Below, piece after piece: positions 9,680-20,075 of a stretch of 24,660 nt of DNA. This stretch comes from Phoronis australis (Eukaryota > Phoronida > Phoronidae): contig NMRA01000020.1 in the NCBI GenBank assembly GCA_002633005.1, positions 1,697,257-1,721,916 of the forward strand, given 5' to 3'. The position numbers and the translations under genes were made by a program. How positions within the stretch are numbered: position 1 is the first letter of the stretch; every line of letters begins with the position of its first letter. A model generated the notes under the pieces. That model had not been told where the DNA came from and did not search any database. It worked only from the letters and a program-made list of their open reading frames with translations.

Positions 9680-10315
9680 TGTAATAATAGGAAGTCGGTT
9701 GGCCAAGAGGACACACAAGTTCGGGCCTATTAACTCGGTGCAAGAGCAAAGTCTGGAGGATACTCACATTACGTCCGTACAGGACGGCAGCGAACTCCAG
9801 AAGGCCCAGACGATCTTGTCACGTGGTCTTGATAGGTGACTCGTCACGTGGTAGGAGTGTGACCTCGGCTGGGCTCTTCTGGCGTTAGATGTCGCACCAG
9901 GCCAAGACCAACATTGTCACGAAAAGGACATCACAACATAGAGACGCCACAGCCGAGACTGACGTTCGCCATTTGCTATAAGGGCTCCACTCCTTTTCTT
10001 TAGGGAAGGGAGGAATGTAGTAAATGTCGACGTCAGTCTCGGCTGTGGCGTCTCTATGTTGTGATGTCCTTTTCGTGACAATGTTGGTCTTGGCCTGGTG
10101 CGACATCTAACGCCAGAAGAGCCCAGCCGAGGTCACACTCCTACCACGTGACGAGTCACCTATCAAGACCACGTGACAAGATCGTCTGGGCCTTCTGGAG
10201 TTCGCTGCCGTCCTGTACGGACGTAATGTGAGTATCCTCCAGACTTTGCTCTTGCACCGAGTTAATAGGCCCGAACTTGTGTGTCCTCTTGGCCAACCGA
10301 CTTCCTATTATTACA
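9680..10315. repeat. Exact long palindrome: 286-bp arms, 64-bp spacer
   Basis: The left arm 9680-9965 and right arm 10030-10315 are reverse complements of each other. I compared the arms segment by segment and found no mismatch or indel; paired coordinates always sum to 19995. The 64-bp spacer 9966-10029 is not itself palindromic and contains a purine-rich GGGAAGGGAGGAATG stretch. The arms are more GC-rich than the surroundings and each carries two CACGTG hexamers. The outermost bases read TGTAATAATAGG and CCTATTATTACA, with no matching base beyond them. There is no transposase and no clear target-site duplication; TA duplications at 9682-9683 and 10312-10313 would fit but are too short to prove anything. 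Readings: a very young foldback or MITE-type element, a recent inverted duplication, or a hairpin artefact of sequencing or assembly. Confidence 0.9.
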
Positions 10316-11107
10316 CCTAAGACACTTCACTGAAACAAGAAAACAATTACAACTCCTTTCGCTACAACATTTTAGATATTCCTCAAGCTAAATCCGTCAA
10401 ATACAGTAAAAAATCTGGAACAGTCTGTATCGAACGAGCTGCACACAACACAACAGCCATTCCAGTTTTCCGTAGACTGAGACGGACCTGGACCAGCCGT
10501 GAATGCAGCTGTTCTTTTTCTCTTTTTGTAAACGCTCCCGGTTATGTTATAAATATATAGAGTATACCAGCGTTTCTGTACAGTTGGGTAATGGTTTCAA
10601 ATACGGCACCCAACATTAGCCAGTTGGGCTATTTCTACGACACTTACTCCAGGACAATATAAAAAGGTAACCTTGAGTTCGTTCTCGTTCTGTAGACACT
10701 TTGCAGAAAATTCAACTTGTTTATGTCGACAACTCACGTGTAGTTAACTAAGTTAACTATTATAGTACCACAATAGATCGCTAAATCTCAGATAAATAAA
10801 AAATAACATTATTTTATAATGTAAATCAAAAAGTTACAAGAAAACAGGATTCCACATTAGTTTATATGTGTGTGTTTTTGTTCTCTTTTGGTTTAAAACT
10901 CAAGCAAATTTCAAAACTAAAATATGCTCTTTGTTTTTGTTTTTGTGAGGAGTCTAACTTGCTAACTAGGTCAAGCCAAGGCTGTGCAGTCAGGTGAATG
11001 AACACCGTCAAACGCTGGACGTTGAGAGAATTAATTTCCAGAGTGTTTATTCGCACTTCAGTGCAATCTACAAGAAAATAAACTAGGTCCCTTTGTGAAG
11101 AGGTAAC
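10316..11107 (+). promoter_or_regulatory. 5' flank and probable 5'UTR of SENP8
   Basis: This is a non-coding interval between the palindrome and the SENP8 start codon. It holds the TATA-like element at 10658-10665 and an in-frame TGA at 11096-11098 just before the ATG. No transcription start can be fixed from sequence alone, and 5'UTR introns are possible. Confidence 0.4.
10658..10665 (+). promoter_or_regulatory. TATA-like box upstream of SENP8
   Basis: TATAAAAA lies about 440 bp upstream of the SENP8 ATG. If used, it would give a long 5'UTR or one with an intron. This is AT-rich DNA, so a chance match is possible. Confidence 0.25.
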
Positions 11108-11779
11108 ATGAGTGACGGATCGTCTGAAAATCCAGTAGTTTTGAATTATTTCAACAGTCTTCTGCGGCGATCAGACTTGGATTTACTGGAGAACAACAAC
11201 TGGTTGAACGACAATTTGATAGGATTTTATTATGAGTACCTTGAAAATGAGGTTTATTCCGATATGAAGATCGTGTCGTTTATCGGTCCCGACGTGGCAC
11301 AGTTGGTGAAATTAAATGAACCACAAGAATTGACGTTCATACTTGAATCCCTAGATCTGAAAGTTAAAGACTTCATCTTTCTTCCTGTCAACAACAACCA
11401 CTCATTGGATGACTGGGGTGGATCACATTGGAGTTTACTCATGTATGTGAAAAAAGACCGGACTTTTTTCCACTATGACTCTTTTGGAGGATCAAATGGT
11501 CACCAGGCACGCTTATTGGCAAATAGGCTTCAACAGTACTTTAGCGGACTTTCTGGGGTCAAAGCTACAGCAATGAACTTTGTGGAAGCTAATTGTCCTC
11601 AACAACAAAATTGCTGTGACTGCGGGGTTTATGTCATCTGCGTAACTGAATATTTGTGCCGTAGATGCTTAAAGGGCGATGCATCTCAGCTAGAATCAGT
11701 AGTAACTCCTGGCTTTGTATCCAATAAACGCCCAGCTCTACGAAAGCTGATTGAAGGACTGAGTGGATCACCTATGTAA
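11108..11779 (+). CDS. SENP8: NEDD8-specific cysteine protease (sentrin-specific protease 8 / DEN1), complete, intronless
   Basis: The product is a 223-residue C48 (Ulp1-type) cysteine protease. Family members mature the NEDD8 precursor and remove NEDD8 from cullins and other substrates in cytosol and nucleus. The active site is fully visible: His107 in GGSHWSLL, Asp124 in FHYDSFGG, the oxyanion Gln166 in PQQQN and the nucleophile Cys172 in DCGVY. The N-terminal part has the family's DLDLLENNNWLND substrate-binding segment (about residues 23-35), and the PV..N....W..SHWSL block follows. The length is close to the roughly 212 residues of the human protein, with a slightly longer tail after residue 190. 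The start is secure: A at -3, and an in-frame TGA (11096-11098) 12 nt upstream. The single open coding exon matches the vertebrate gene. An odd trait is seven cysteines between residues 163 and 187, around the nucleophile. There is no frameshift and no catalytic residue is missing, so it is probably functional. Confidence 0.96.
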   Translation: MSDGSSENPVVLNYFNSLLRRSDLDLLENNNWLNDNLIGFYYEYLENEVYSDMKIVSFIGPDVAQLVKLNEPQELTFILESLDLKVKDFIFLPVNNNHSLDDWGGSHWSLLMYVKKDRTFFHYDSFGGSNGHQARLLANRLQQYFSGLSGVKATAMNFVEANCPQQQNCCDCGVYVICVTEYLCRRCLKGDASQLESVVTPGFVSNKRPALRKLIEGLSGSPM

Positions 11780-11895
11780 CAGATTTTGAACAACCTTCTC
11801 TCCTCGATAGGATCAGAAATATGCTGTGCTCATGCGTTATGAATGTCAAAAACATGCGGTGTTATATCCAATCTAACTACTTTCCTTCACCTTCA

Positions 11896-11901
11896 AATAA
11901 A
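11896..11901 (+). terminator. Candidate polyadenylation signal of SENP8
   Basis: AATAAA lies 117 nt after the SENP8 stop codon and is the first canonical hexamer downstream. It would give a short 3'UTR. Confidence 0.5.
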
Positions 11902-11997
11902 CTCAATCATAAGAAGAGAATTTTGACAGCAAGTTTTGTTAAAACATGTTTTACTAATTACAACATTTCATTTCCACTTAACAGCCTTAATTTACAG

Positions 11998-12145
11998 TCT
12001 CTCCAACTGGGGGGAGTTGGATCTAGTGTCGGGTGCTCGTCTGTACAACATCTTGTTTAACAAAGCAGGTCAAGAAGAAGCAATTAACTATTTCTGGACT
12101 CAATTTTCAGAAGTTTCTGTCATTGCATGGGACAAAAAATCTTAA
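11998..12145 (+). CDS. Possible terminal exon just downstream of SENP8, unknown protein
   Basis: A plus-strand frame ending in TAA at 12143-12145 encodes about 48 residues with balanced, globular-looking composition (LSNWGELDLVSGARLYNILF at the start, FWTQFSEVSVIAWDKKS at the end). It is preceded by a branch-point-like TACTAAT (11952-11958) and two possible acceptors, CTTAACAG ending at 11984 and TTTACAG ending at 11997. The branch-to-acceptor spacing is textbook. I do not recognise the family. It could be the last exon of a neighbouring gene, an alternative 3' exon spliced from an upstream SENP8 exon, or chance. SENP8 is complete without it. Confidence 0.33.
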
Positions 12146-12755
12146 ATTGGTGTAGCATATTCAATGCAAAGACTAAATAAGAGTCTCTAAAGAGGCTCTG
12201 GATATTTTTCAGAGTTCTGAGGTCCTGTTTACTTCATTTTGCTAAAATCTATGCACTGCACTGATGTATTGGTAAGAAGGGGCCATAGGACTTGTGCACA
12301 ACCCCCCCCCCCTTCCCCTACCCCCTGCTCATCGTTACATTCTGGTCGCCAACAGGTATGTTTGCATCCCTAGCTCTGCTGAATACACCTCCTCAGAATC
12401 ACAGTTGGCAGAGCATTATTGTCTTCTTGCTAGAAGAAAGTGTCTAATTTTTGTATTGATTTCTCAATATTTTGTCAAACTCTAGGGACATTTAGTTTCT
12501 GCTCTTTTATCCACCCACATACATGGTTGCATAGTGTCGTCGCCCAGTGTTTGCTCAGTTTCTCAAAAATTCTTGGTTGTATTTTGGTGAGGTGTGGCAT
12601 ATGGGTGTAGGGCATCACTGGCGTTGCACGCCACTTTTCAATTTGCCCACCTCTGGAGCCAGGGGCAGGAGTGTTCAGTATTTTTGGGGAATATTATTTC
12701 CTTATGAGGTATAAAGATCTGGTGGGCACAGTTTCCGCATGACCTATAAAGAGAA
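12146..12755. other. Unrecognised sequence with a poly-C run
   Basis: This interval contains a C run at 12302-12312 followed by further C-rich sequence. No gene was seen. Confidence 0.4.
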
Positions 12756-13013
12756 GATTGGCACATTTCAATGAAACTTGTATGTGGCAACTATGCGTCA
12801 AGACCAGTCGATTTTCGAACAGTTTACTTAACTGCAGCACCCCCTGTTGGCTATTTTGGTCTTTGCAATGGGCATTTTAGTAATTTTGAGAAGCAGAGTG
12901 TTGCGGATAATATCTAGAAAAGCAATTGATGGATTTCAATAAAACAGAGGTATGTGCTCGTCGATTTCGAACATATTTGGTTTCTGCAATACCCCTAATG
13001 ACTGTCCATTTTG
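12756..13013 (+). repeat. Degenerate direct repeat, two copies about 166 bp apart
   Basis: 12756-12859 and 12923-13013 align in order: a TTTCAATRAAAC block, TATGTG, GTCGATTT(T)CGAACA, a GCA..ACCCC block, and CYATTTTGG. The copies are clearly diverged. This could be an old tandem duplication or part of an unrecognised dispersed repeat. Confidence 0.5.
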
Positions 13014-13444
13014 GACGTGATGACAGTCATCAGTTCTGGCCCATTATGTCCTTTTTGTCTTTCTTTGTATCAGCCAAACCTCATGATTGTTCTTTATAGA
13101 CTGGATCTGCTAGTTTTTGGAACTTTTTGATTTGACATGAGTTGATGAACCAATGTTTTTTTTGCAAATTCCGACTATTGCAGCTACAAGTCTCCCTTGT
13201 GGTCAAATTTTTGTCTCCTTGTACATTGCATGAAACTGATAAGCAATCCTAAAAACGTACCACTTGTGATTCACTGTTGGTGCATAACAACACTTTGCCT
13301 TATTGTACTTTGTTTAAATTAAAATTGTGTTGATTTATGTCTAGAAAAGTAAAAGGCTGGATCTGGATCAGTTGTCCCTGCATTGATATGTAGTATCTTC
13401 AGCCATATTGGTAATTGTTTCTGTTTGAGGGATAACCTGGTCAT
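13014..13444. other. Unrecognised AT-rich sequence
   Basis: No exon, element or RNA gene was supported here. It would be 3' flank if the minus-strand exon at 13445-13659 is real. Confidence 0.4.
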
Positions 13445-13659
13445 TTATTTAGGAAGCATTTCTTTGAGTTTGGACATTGGAGACCCTGCCTTATTTGCCC
13501 ATGGAAGCACGTGATCGCTTTTTTTGATGAATTTATCAATCCAATAACCATCCTTTGCGCGATTTCCCGTTAAAAGGTTCCTTGTTTGAACACATAGTTT
13601 ACCCATTTTGTAGGTCAAATCTAATATGTTAAACAGTCTGTACCTTGCCGTTCCGCTCA
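13445..13659 (-). CDS. Possible terminal exon, unknown basic protein
   Basis: A minus-strand frame of about 71 residues ends in TAA. The peptide (SGTARYRLFNILDLTYKMGK early, FIKKSDHVLPWANKAGSPMS late, then KLKEMLPK) has protein-like composition, is rich in Lys and Arg, and shows no low complexity. A splice acceptor TTTTTCCAG ends at 13660. The stop codon lies inside an AATAAA hexamer (plus-strand TTTATT at 13444-13449), so a polyadenylation signal overlaps the stop. Phase is compatible with the candidate exon at 13876-14085. The family is not recognised. Confidence 0.3.
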
Positions 13660-13875
13660 CTGGAAAAACTGTCTGTATGCATGGAAACCTCTCCTGCTTT
13701 GCATATCTGACCTTGTCTGTCTTGAAAAATCACTTAACATTGTGGCGAAACTATTTTTCTGCTCAACAAGTCTCTTGTCTTTCGACCTCGGGTTTTAGTT
13801 TTTCTATGTTCTGGTAGTGCACAACAGTGTATCTTGAGTTTAGTTTGTATTACTCTGTATACGTATGTTTCATAC

Positions 13876-14085
13876 AGCCGAAAAACAATTGATAATGCTG
13901 TTGTGCTACACTGGGATTCCGAGGGTCTGACGAAAGACAATTAGTAAAGCCGTTTTTCCTATTTCGCCGGGGTTCCCATCTGCCTCGTTTTCTCTTACTA
14001 ATATTCTTTGCGTCAGGGTGTGACACCCAATCATCATCGTTTTCGTCGATCGTAGCCAATTTCGCGCATTCCTCTGTCCCCTTCC
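13876..14085 (-). CDS. Possible internal exon, acidic then basic segment, unknown protein
   Basis: The minus-strand frame includes an acidic stretch (ATIDENDDDWVSHPDAK) directly followed by a basic, nuclear-localisation-like stretch (KRKRGRWEPRRNRK). A possible acceptor (TAAACAG) ends at 14086 and a possible donor (GTATGA) begins at 13875. That donor leaves one base over, which fits the two-base start of the exon at 13445-13659, implying an intron of 216 bp. Without the donor the frame runs to a stop at 13850. The splice sites are weak and the protein is not recognised. Confidence 0.25.
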
Positions 14086-14690
14086 CTGTTTATCTAGTCT
14101 GCAAAATCACCCGTGCCAAGATCTTCCTGACATTTCTCACTGGCGCTGGTATTTTTGGTGGCACTAGGTTGAGTACCAGCTGCTTTATATATCAACCCTG
14201 AAACGTGAATTTTATCATTAGGTCATCTTCAGCAAATGACGAAGTCATTCTGCTGGATTGTTTCCAAAGTCATGAGACACGAGAATCTATTAATACATGC
14301 ATGCGTACTCTGCGTATATCTAATGGCGTGTGTCTGTTGACGGTACTTCCTCACGGAACTACGTATCTTTGTCTGACATATTTCAAATTGCATGCAATAG
14401 TGTTGCCGACTCTTGGTACTGAGTGCTTGTTGGTTTCCCATCGAGGTAAGGAACAATGGTGGTATGGCATTTCTTCCCTACGCTGATCTATTGTGTAGAC
14501 TTAAAAGGCATCCAGAAATCACTTGCGATTCATACAGCAGTCACTGATTGCCTAGTGAGCAAACTCGCCTTCCATCTGGTTGAAATCACTTTAGTTGCGG
14601 TTGTGAAAATGGTCTTATATTGCTCTCAGTCAAATTGGAGGTGATTTCAAGGGTTGGAAAGAAATGGCAGTTCGTTATTGCTTGAGACCA
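14086..14690. other. Unrecognised sequence
   Basis: Overlapping open stretches on both strands (14205-14486 and 14229-14456) have no splice or domain support. Confidence 0.4.
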
Positions 14691-14940
14691 GGGGGTCATT
14701 CCAAGAAAACTGACTGTTCATGTAGCTAAGACAAATCTTAAATTTCGGTTAATTTTAAGAAAGAAACTTTAAATTCGTCTTAAATGTATTCCAAGAAAGA
14801 GATCTTAAGTTTGTTTGAAGTTTTTTACTTAAGTTTTGTCTTAATTTTCACTATGTGGATCACGTTTCAAAGTTTGGAAGTTGACACAAATCTTAGACTT
14901 AATTAAATTAACTTGAGTAAATTTCTTGGAACGAGCCCCC
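14691..14940. mobile_element. MITE-like element, about 250 bp
   Basis: The left end GGGGGTCATTCCAAGAAA (14691-14708) is inverted at the right end as TTTCTTGGAACGAGCCCCC (14922-14940), with one indel and one or two mismatches. The interior is a run of TTAAATTTAAG/CTTAAGT-type words that can fold on themselves, with no ORF. No clear target-site duplication was found. The GGGGGCTCGTTCC terminus resembles GGGGGCTCGAA at 20076, suggesting related terminal families. Confidence 0.65.
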
Positions 14941-17900
14941 GGCTCCTTTGCCGCGGCGTGTCATATAATGCGGTGTGAATGTTTACAACCAACGATCAGT
15001 TCTTTGTAAACCTAAAATTCACTTTTCATATGTGTAAGGAACAAGTTGCAACTCTATATCGGCAAGTGCTCTATGAAATCAGAGGTTGGCTTTTTGAACA
15101 GAACGCGGGATTTTAAGCGATTCAAAATTTGCGGAATTTATGCACTTTTTCTTGTCGACGATTTCAGAGTGTTTTTTCCGGATAAAATCACTTCTTAGCG
15201 CACGCAAAAATAAAAAAAAAGTTTGTGGTGGTAAGAATGAAATAGCCCTTTAAAAATTCGGTTCGATTTATGGGCAGGGAGTGAAATTTCGAGACCTATT
15301 TAGAATTACATAATTATATCAGACGTTATTTTCGGAATGCTGTACGAACACTAACTACAGGTGGCATTTTTGTGAAGTAACGAATACTGCCTACGTCATA
15401 GGCTCACATTGGTTTGCGTTGCGTAGACGTAAGAAAATTGGAGAGTATGTGAGATCGTGCAAGTATTCTCGATATATCGCCATGCGTAGCGTGTGATTTT
15501 GCTGGTTTTAATGACGAGTGTCTGGGCAACGTAACTCTGAAAGAACTTAAGGTTTCGATACGGTTTAGTCATGCCGTGACCGTCGTAAACAGGGCTGCAT
15601 CGGCAACGGTCCAAGTGACCGATATTTTCCACGAATGCTAGACATTGTCGTTCACGCTTACATGTACAAACCTTGGAGTCATTTGGGTAAAGCAAATGCC
15701 AAATCCAATCAAAAATAATCTGGCGTTGAGGACGAGGATGAAACGTTTAGTGGTTGGTCCTCGTTGATAGTCTGTTGTACTTGCATCCGTGCTTTCTTCC
15801 AAAAACCAGTTTTGACCAGGCCAATTGCCGTTATAAAATTGGTCTCAAATTGGTCCTTAGACAATTGAGGTGAATTCAAGGCTTCAAAAGATCCCACAGT
15901 TCGTCATTTCCAGTCAAAACGGGTCACAATATGGCTTGAAATTTTATGAGGTTGTTCTTAACAGCGAACTGTCAGTGCTCTCCGAGTCCACCAATCAGAG
16001 CATCAAGATGAGACCACTAATGACCTAAGTCAATCCTTTTTTACAGAAAGCACGGATTTAATACCGCTTGAGGTAAACAACGAGATTTTTCCAAAAATGA
16101 AAAGGGTTTAATTCGTAAGAGCTTCCATGAAAAAGTCACCTTTTCGTGTAGTTTGTGACAGAAACATCCGATCCTTTTTTAGGGATTAAATTTATGGGCG
16201 TGACCTTTTTAGGGGTTGGTGGACAACTGTCTTATCTCATGAAGTGTGAAACAATGCAACTGAAAAAGAGATGTCACTGCGATCAGAACTTGAGTACATC
16301 TGTTGCTACGACGGACTTTCGTATGGATACCGATTATATTTTCATAGCTCAGTGGAAAAGGTAACCATGCACGTACGTATACATGTAAATACTAGGAAAA
16401 GCTTTCAACCAGGAGTTTTGTCAGAACAGGTATCCTTCGATCCGTAGGTAAACTACGACTTGTCCCATGGATTTGTTGCCTCTTTTTTGGGAGCTATAGT
16501 ACCCCCGGGCACATGATGTATGTCTAAATGCTTGCGATCGGACATTCCCGATATAATGAATGACGCTTTGGGAAATCCCCACACCTGGTTCACAGCCGGC
16601 TATTACACTGGTCAAAAGCCAGAGCTAAGCTACAGTAGGTTCTACGGAGTGTGGCGGTGAATGCGTCGACCAATTCCTGCGACGTTACCCTAAAGAGTAA
16701 CCGGTAAGAGGTGTGTTACCCACCTATAGCGTTGCTGTCGGAAAGAGCAGGTATCTCAGGTACATGCTATTTGTGTGACTAGTCTCAGCACAATAAACGA
16801 TCTATTGGTAATTGTTCAACGATTACTGTGCGCGCCTTCAATAGTTATGACCTTTCAGGCATTTATCAGTCGTTGAATCAGGCCGCAGTCGTATCCGGCA
16901 CAGCTCCCTGTTAGATTCTGAGTCACACCATGCTAACACCGTACTGACGTTTGGATATCATTCTGGTTAGAACGTACTGTAAGTACATTTTGGGTTTGTT
17001 AGCCTATAATTTTGTAATCCTGTCCGTATTCAGTGATTGACCTCGGCGAAGCCTTGGCTAGCCATAGTCTGACTCGAAGTAGCCGTCAATAGGTGTTTGC
17101 TCAGTGCAGATTGGTATTTCTTCGGCACTGACCCTAGTGTCAGTAAATGGCGATAGCTCTTGTTCCGGGCGGTATTCTACGTGATATGCACGGTCACGCA
17201 GACGTCACAGTTTTGCCTAAAATACGAAACGGGATTCTAAAAAGGAGCCTCGTGTAATCATTGGTGTTGGATCAATACCGTATATGAAAAGCCTATTTTA
17301 GAGCACGCGTACTGCTGTCAGAGTAATTAAGATTTGAGGACAGACTGAGTGGGTTACGTGGTTTATGTGCTGTGGGATTCTTGAGTGCACGACGTGTTGC
17401 GCCATGTAAACCAGACCGACCATTTCCACACTTATAAAGTAAAGATTTGGCCTACTTAGTGGTAAACTGCGGAAAACACAGCGATAAAATAGATAATTTT
17501 CATGGTTTTTTCGTTTTTATCAGCATAACACATTCCGTTATCACCTCTTCATTTTACTGCTGCAGCGCAGCCGCTTGGTCCAAGTCCGGACGCCGTGGGT
17601 TTGGTCAATGCAGTCCGAGTTCTAACATTCTTCATAGTGCACACAGCCACAAAGACTGGTTTCTCGGTTTAACTTGCTCCAGATGGGCTCAGGCTCAGGA
17701 AATGGGATGTTATGTATAGATTTCCTCCTCACACAGATGGACTAATTTAGACTTACGGCGGTAATAATTATAGACCGGGTCTGAGGTATTGGGCAGCGCT
17801 AGAAATTCACTTTTTCGATGTCTATTTTGTCATCGGCCTTAGTGGATCTAATGCTCATAAGTGAACCTCATATGACAATAGTCAATGTCCCATGACAACT

Positions 17901-18287
17901 CTCCTGGTTGTCCTTGCAATTTAGGTCATGCCAACTGGAGGGAAAAATAGGTCAGTCCTTTTTCAGGGTTCTAGATATTACATACGCAGCGTTCTTGAGC
18001 ATCAGGAAAATTAATAGAAATCCGAAATCTCCACGAGAAAAGCCATCACCTCAACCGGTTTGGGGTGTATTTTTCAGGAATTGTTACATTCCAACCATCT
18101 CTGAACAAAACACATGCAATTTTGACTTCTGGTGGTCGTGCACGTGCCCTTCGATTCAGTATTCTTGTTCAGAAATGTTATGTTACTCATTCCATAAATT
18201 ATTCGACGGTGCATATTACGCAGACGACATGTCTTTTATTGTGAAATATCAATCATTCACTAACGTAAAGTATTCAACAAAACAACA
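14941..18287. other. Long unrecognised interval
   Basis: No convincing gene was found. Open stretches with protein-like composition but no clean splice sites occur on the minus strand at 15396-15695 and 15709-15897 and on the plus strand at 17447-17719 and 17908-18291. A CCCGGGGG-type word on the minus strand at about 16502-16509 (plus CCCCCGGG) may be part of a dispersed repeat. Confidence 0.35.
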
Positions 18288-18390
18288 ATGAGTAGGCCTA
18301 TATGTACATGAGTAGGCCTATATGTACATGAGTAGGCCTATATGTACATGAGTAGGCCTATATGTACATGAGTAGGCCTATATGTACATG
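18288..18390 (+). repeat. 20-bp minisatellite, five perfect copies
   Basis: ATGAGTAGGCCTATATGTAC is repeated five times without change (18288-18387), followed by a partial ATG. The unit contains the palindrome TAGGCCTA. An open frame on the plus strand runs into its first unit and stops there. Confidence 0.97.
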
Positions 18391-20075
18391 TTAGGAGCGT
18401 ATTTTCGCCTACTACTATAACACACCCATACACTTCACCATACAACATCACCCAACTTAACGTGAAGTTTTTCCACAGAGACTAAATTTACCGGGTACCC
18501 CTGCTTAGAAACGTGAGCGGACCGATGGCGAGATTGATATAACCGAAAACGAACTTAACATGGACCGACGGAGAGCAATGTTTGCGCTCCCGAAGTCCAC
18601 GTGACCCGATATGTCCGAAGGATCGTCTATATTTGTTTAATTACACGACCACTGTTATTTCTTTTCTCTGATTGTTGTGCATTGTTGTTTAGGACACAAT
18701 GCCTCGTTCTACTTAACAGGCAAGCGTGACCTACGCTTTTAGTGAATTACACGGCAACTGTGGGGAATGACCGCCCAGCGAGAACTATAATATTCATTTT
18801 GTGACATAGGAAGTGTGAATTTTTAGTTGATTTCTGCTTTTATCATCCAACATTGACGCCAATAATGCATTAGGTGGTGACGCAACGAGAATTGGTTGAT
18901 ATCATCAAGGCAGGGTTTAGTATCCCTTTAAGAGAATCACACTCGTTTGATTTTACGTAGATATGAGTATTTAGAAGCAGGAACTATTATATGCGTTATA
19001 GCATACTTGGACCAGCACATGTGTTGCAGTAAACAAGAATTTCTCCACACTGTTAACCCCAAAACAGTTTGCTTAAAATCTCCTTTGAGTAGTCGGCATT
19101 TGTAGTTGCAGCATATGCGCCGTCACCGCTCTTTGAAACACACAGCTAAATGACATTAGTTCCCACGTATTAGGCCGACAGTTATTGGCTGAAAGTTCCT
19201 TTGCTGCATTCACAAGAGACACAACTTAAGCAAATTATAAAAATCCGATAAAAAATGAAGAGCGTTTGCCTTGGATGTCAATAACAATCATTACTAAAAT
19301 AACACTCTTTTTGAGCAAACGTTTGAAAACAGCAAGCGCATTGCATTTGCTATTGTATGACATGCGGGTTGAAGGCATTTATCTTATCCATTTTCATGCA
19401 GAAAAAATGAGCGTAGGTTTCTACGTAAGGTGTTTTCGCAGGTCTCGTGACACTTAGAAGTTGAGAGAAAGTCTCACCAGAGATATATAGCCATGAAAAT
19501 TCTAGAAAGCTTTCCCGTAACTAAGTAATACCCCGAGACAGTTAACGTGTTTACGTCAGTGCCTGTTCGCAAATTTCCTCGGCACCGAAATGGAAGCTGA
19601 GATAATCTTACGTAAGTATAAGCGCAGTCGGTCTGTCTTGGATGTCATTGGGGGAGCAACTTTCAGACCCATATTTGCGCGAATAGGACGTATGCGTATG
19701 TAGGACCCTAGGAAAATGTCCAAATTTGGCTAACTTCGGGACATCATATCTCAGAAACGGCTGATCGGATTCATACGAATCCAGAACCTTTGCTTTATGC
19801 GCTGTTCTCCAAGTGCTTTTCGGAATTGCTTTCAAAATGCTCGAGGGTCTATCAAAATAGGACTTATATGACTTTTTATGAAAAAAAAATGTAAGTTGCA
19901 TAAATCTAAAACAAAACGACGTTTTTAAAAACTGTAACAGCGTTTTTGAGAACTCATCTCGATGATATATCTCAAATAAAGTTTGTTCATCGGATGTTAT
20001 TGAAACCCTTGTTTTACTGTCCAGGAACCTTTATTTTTCCTGAATTACATGCGTGCGCACTCAGCCTTTAATATA
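18391..20075. other. Unrecognised intergenic or intronic sequence
   Basis: No gene, element end or RNA was supported. The segment around 19600-20040 has the feel of a decayed dispersed repeat but shows no internal duplication or termini I could define. Confidence 0.35.

Noticed and set aside
9885-10106. 73-residue minus-strand ORF over the palindrome
   Set aside because: It spans both arms and the spacer of the inverted repeat, so it reads the same sequence forward and backward and is not a plausible gene.
15255-15275. tRNA B-box-like GGTTCGATTTA word
   Set aside because: There is no A box or cloverleaf around it.
15396-15897. Two adjacent minus-strand open frames (one Cys-rich) with protein-like composition
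   Set aside because: They are in different frames with a stop between them, no clean donor or acceptor was found, and the family was not recognised; a decayed exon is possible but unsupported.
17908-18291. 127-residue plus-strand open frame ending at the minisatellite
   Set aside because: It has a non-ATG start, no domain, and termination set by the repeat; likely chance.
18288-18390. CRISPR-like array
   Set aside because: The repeats are contiguous with no spacers, and the genome is eukaryotic.
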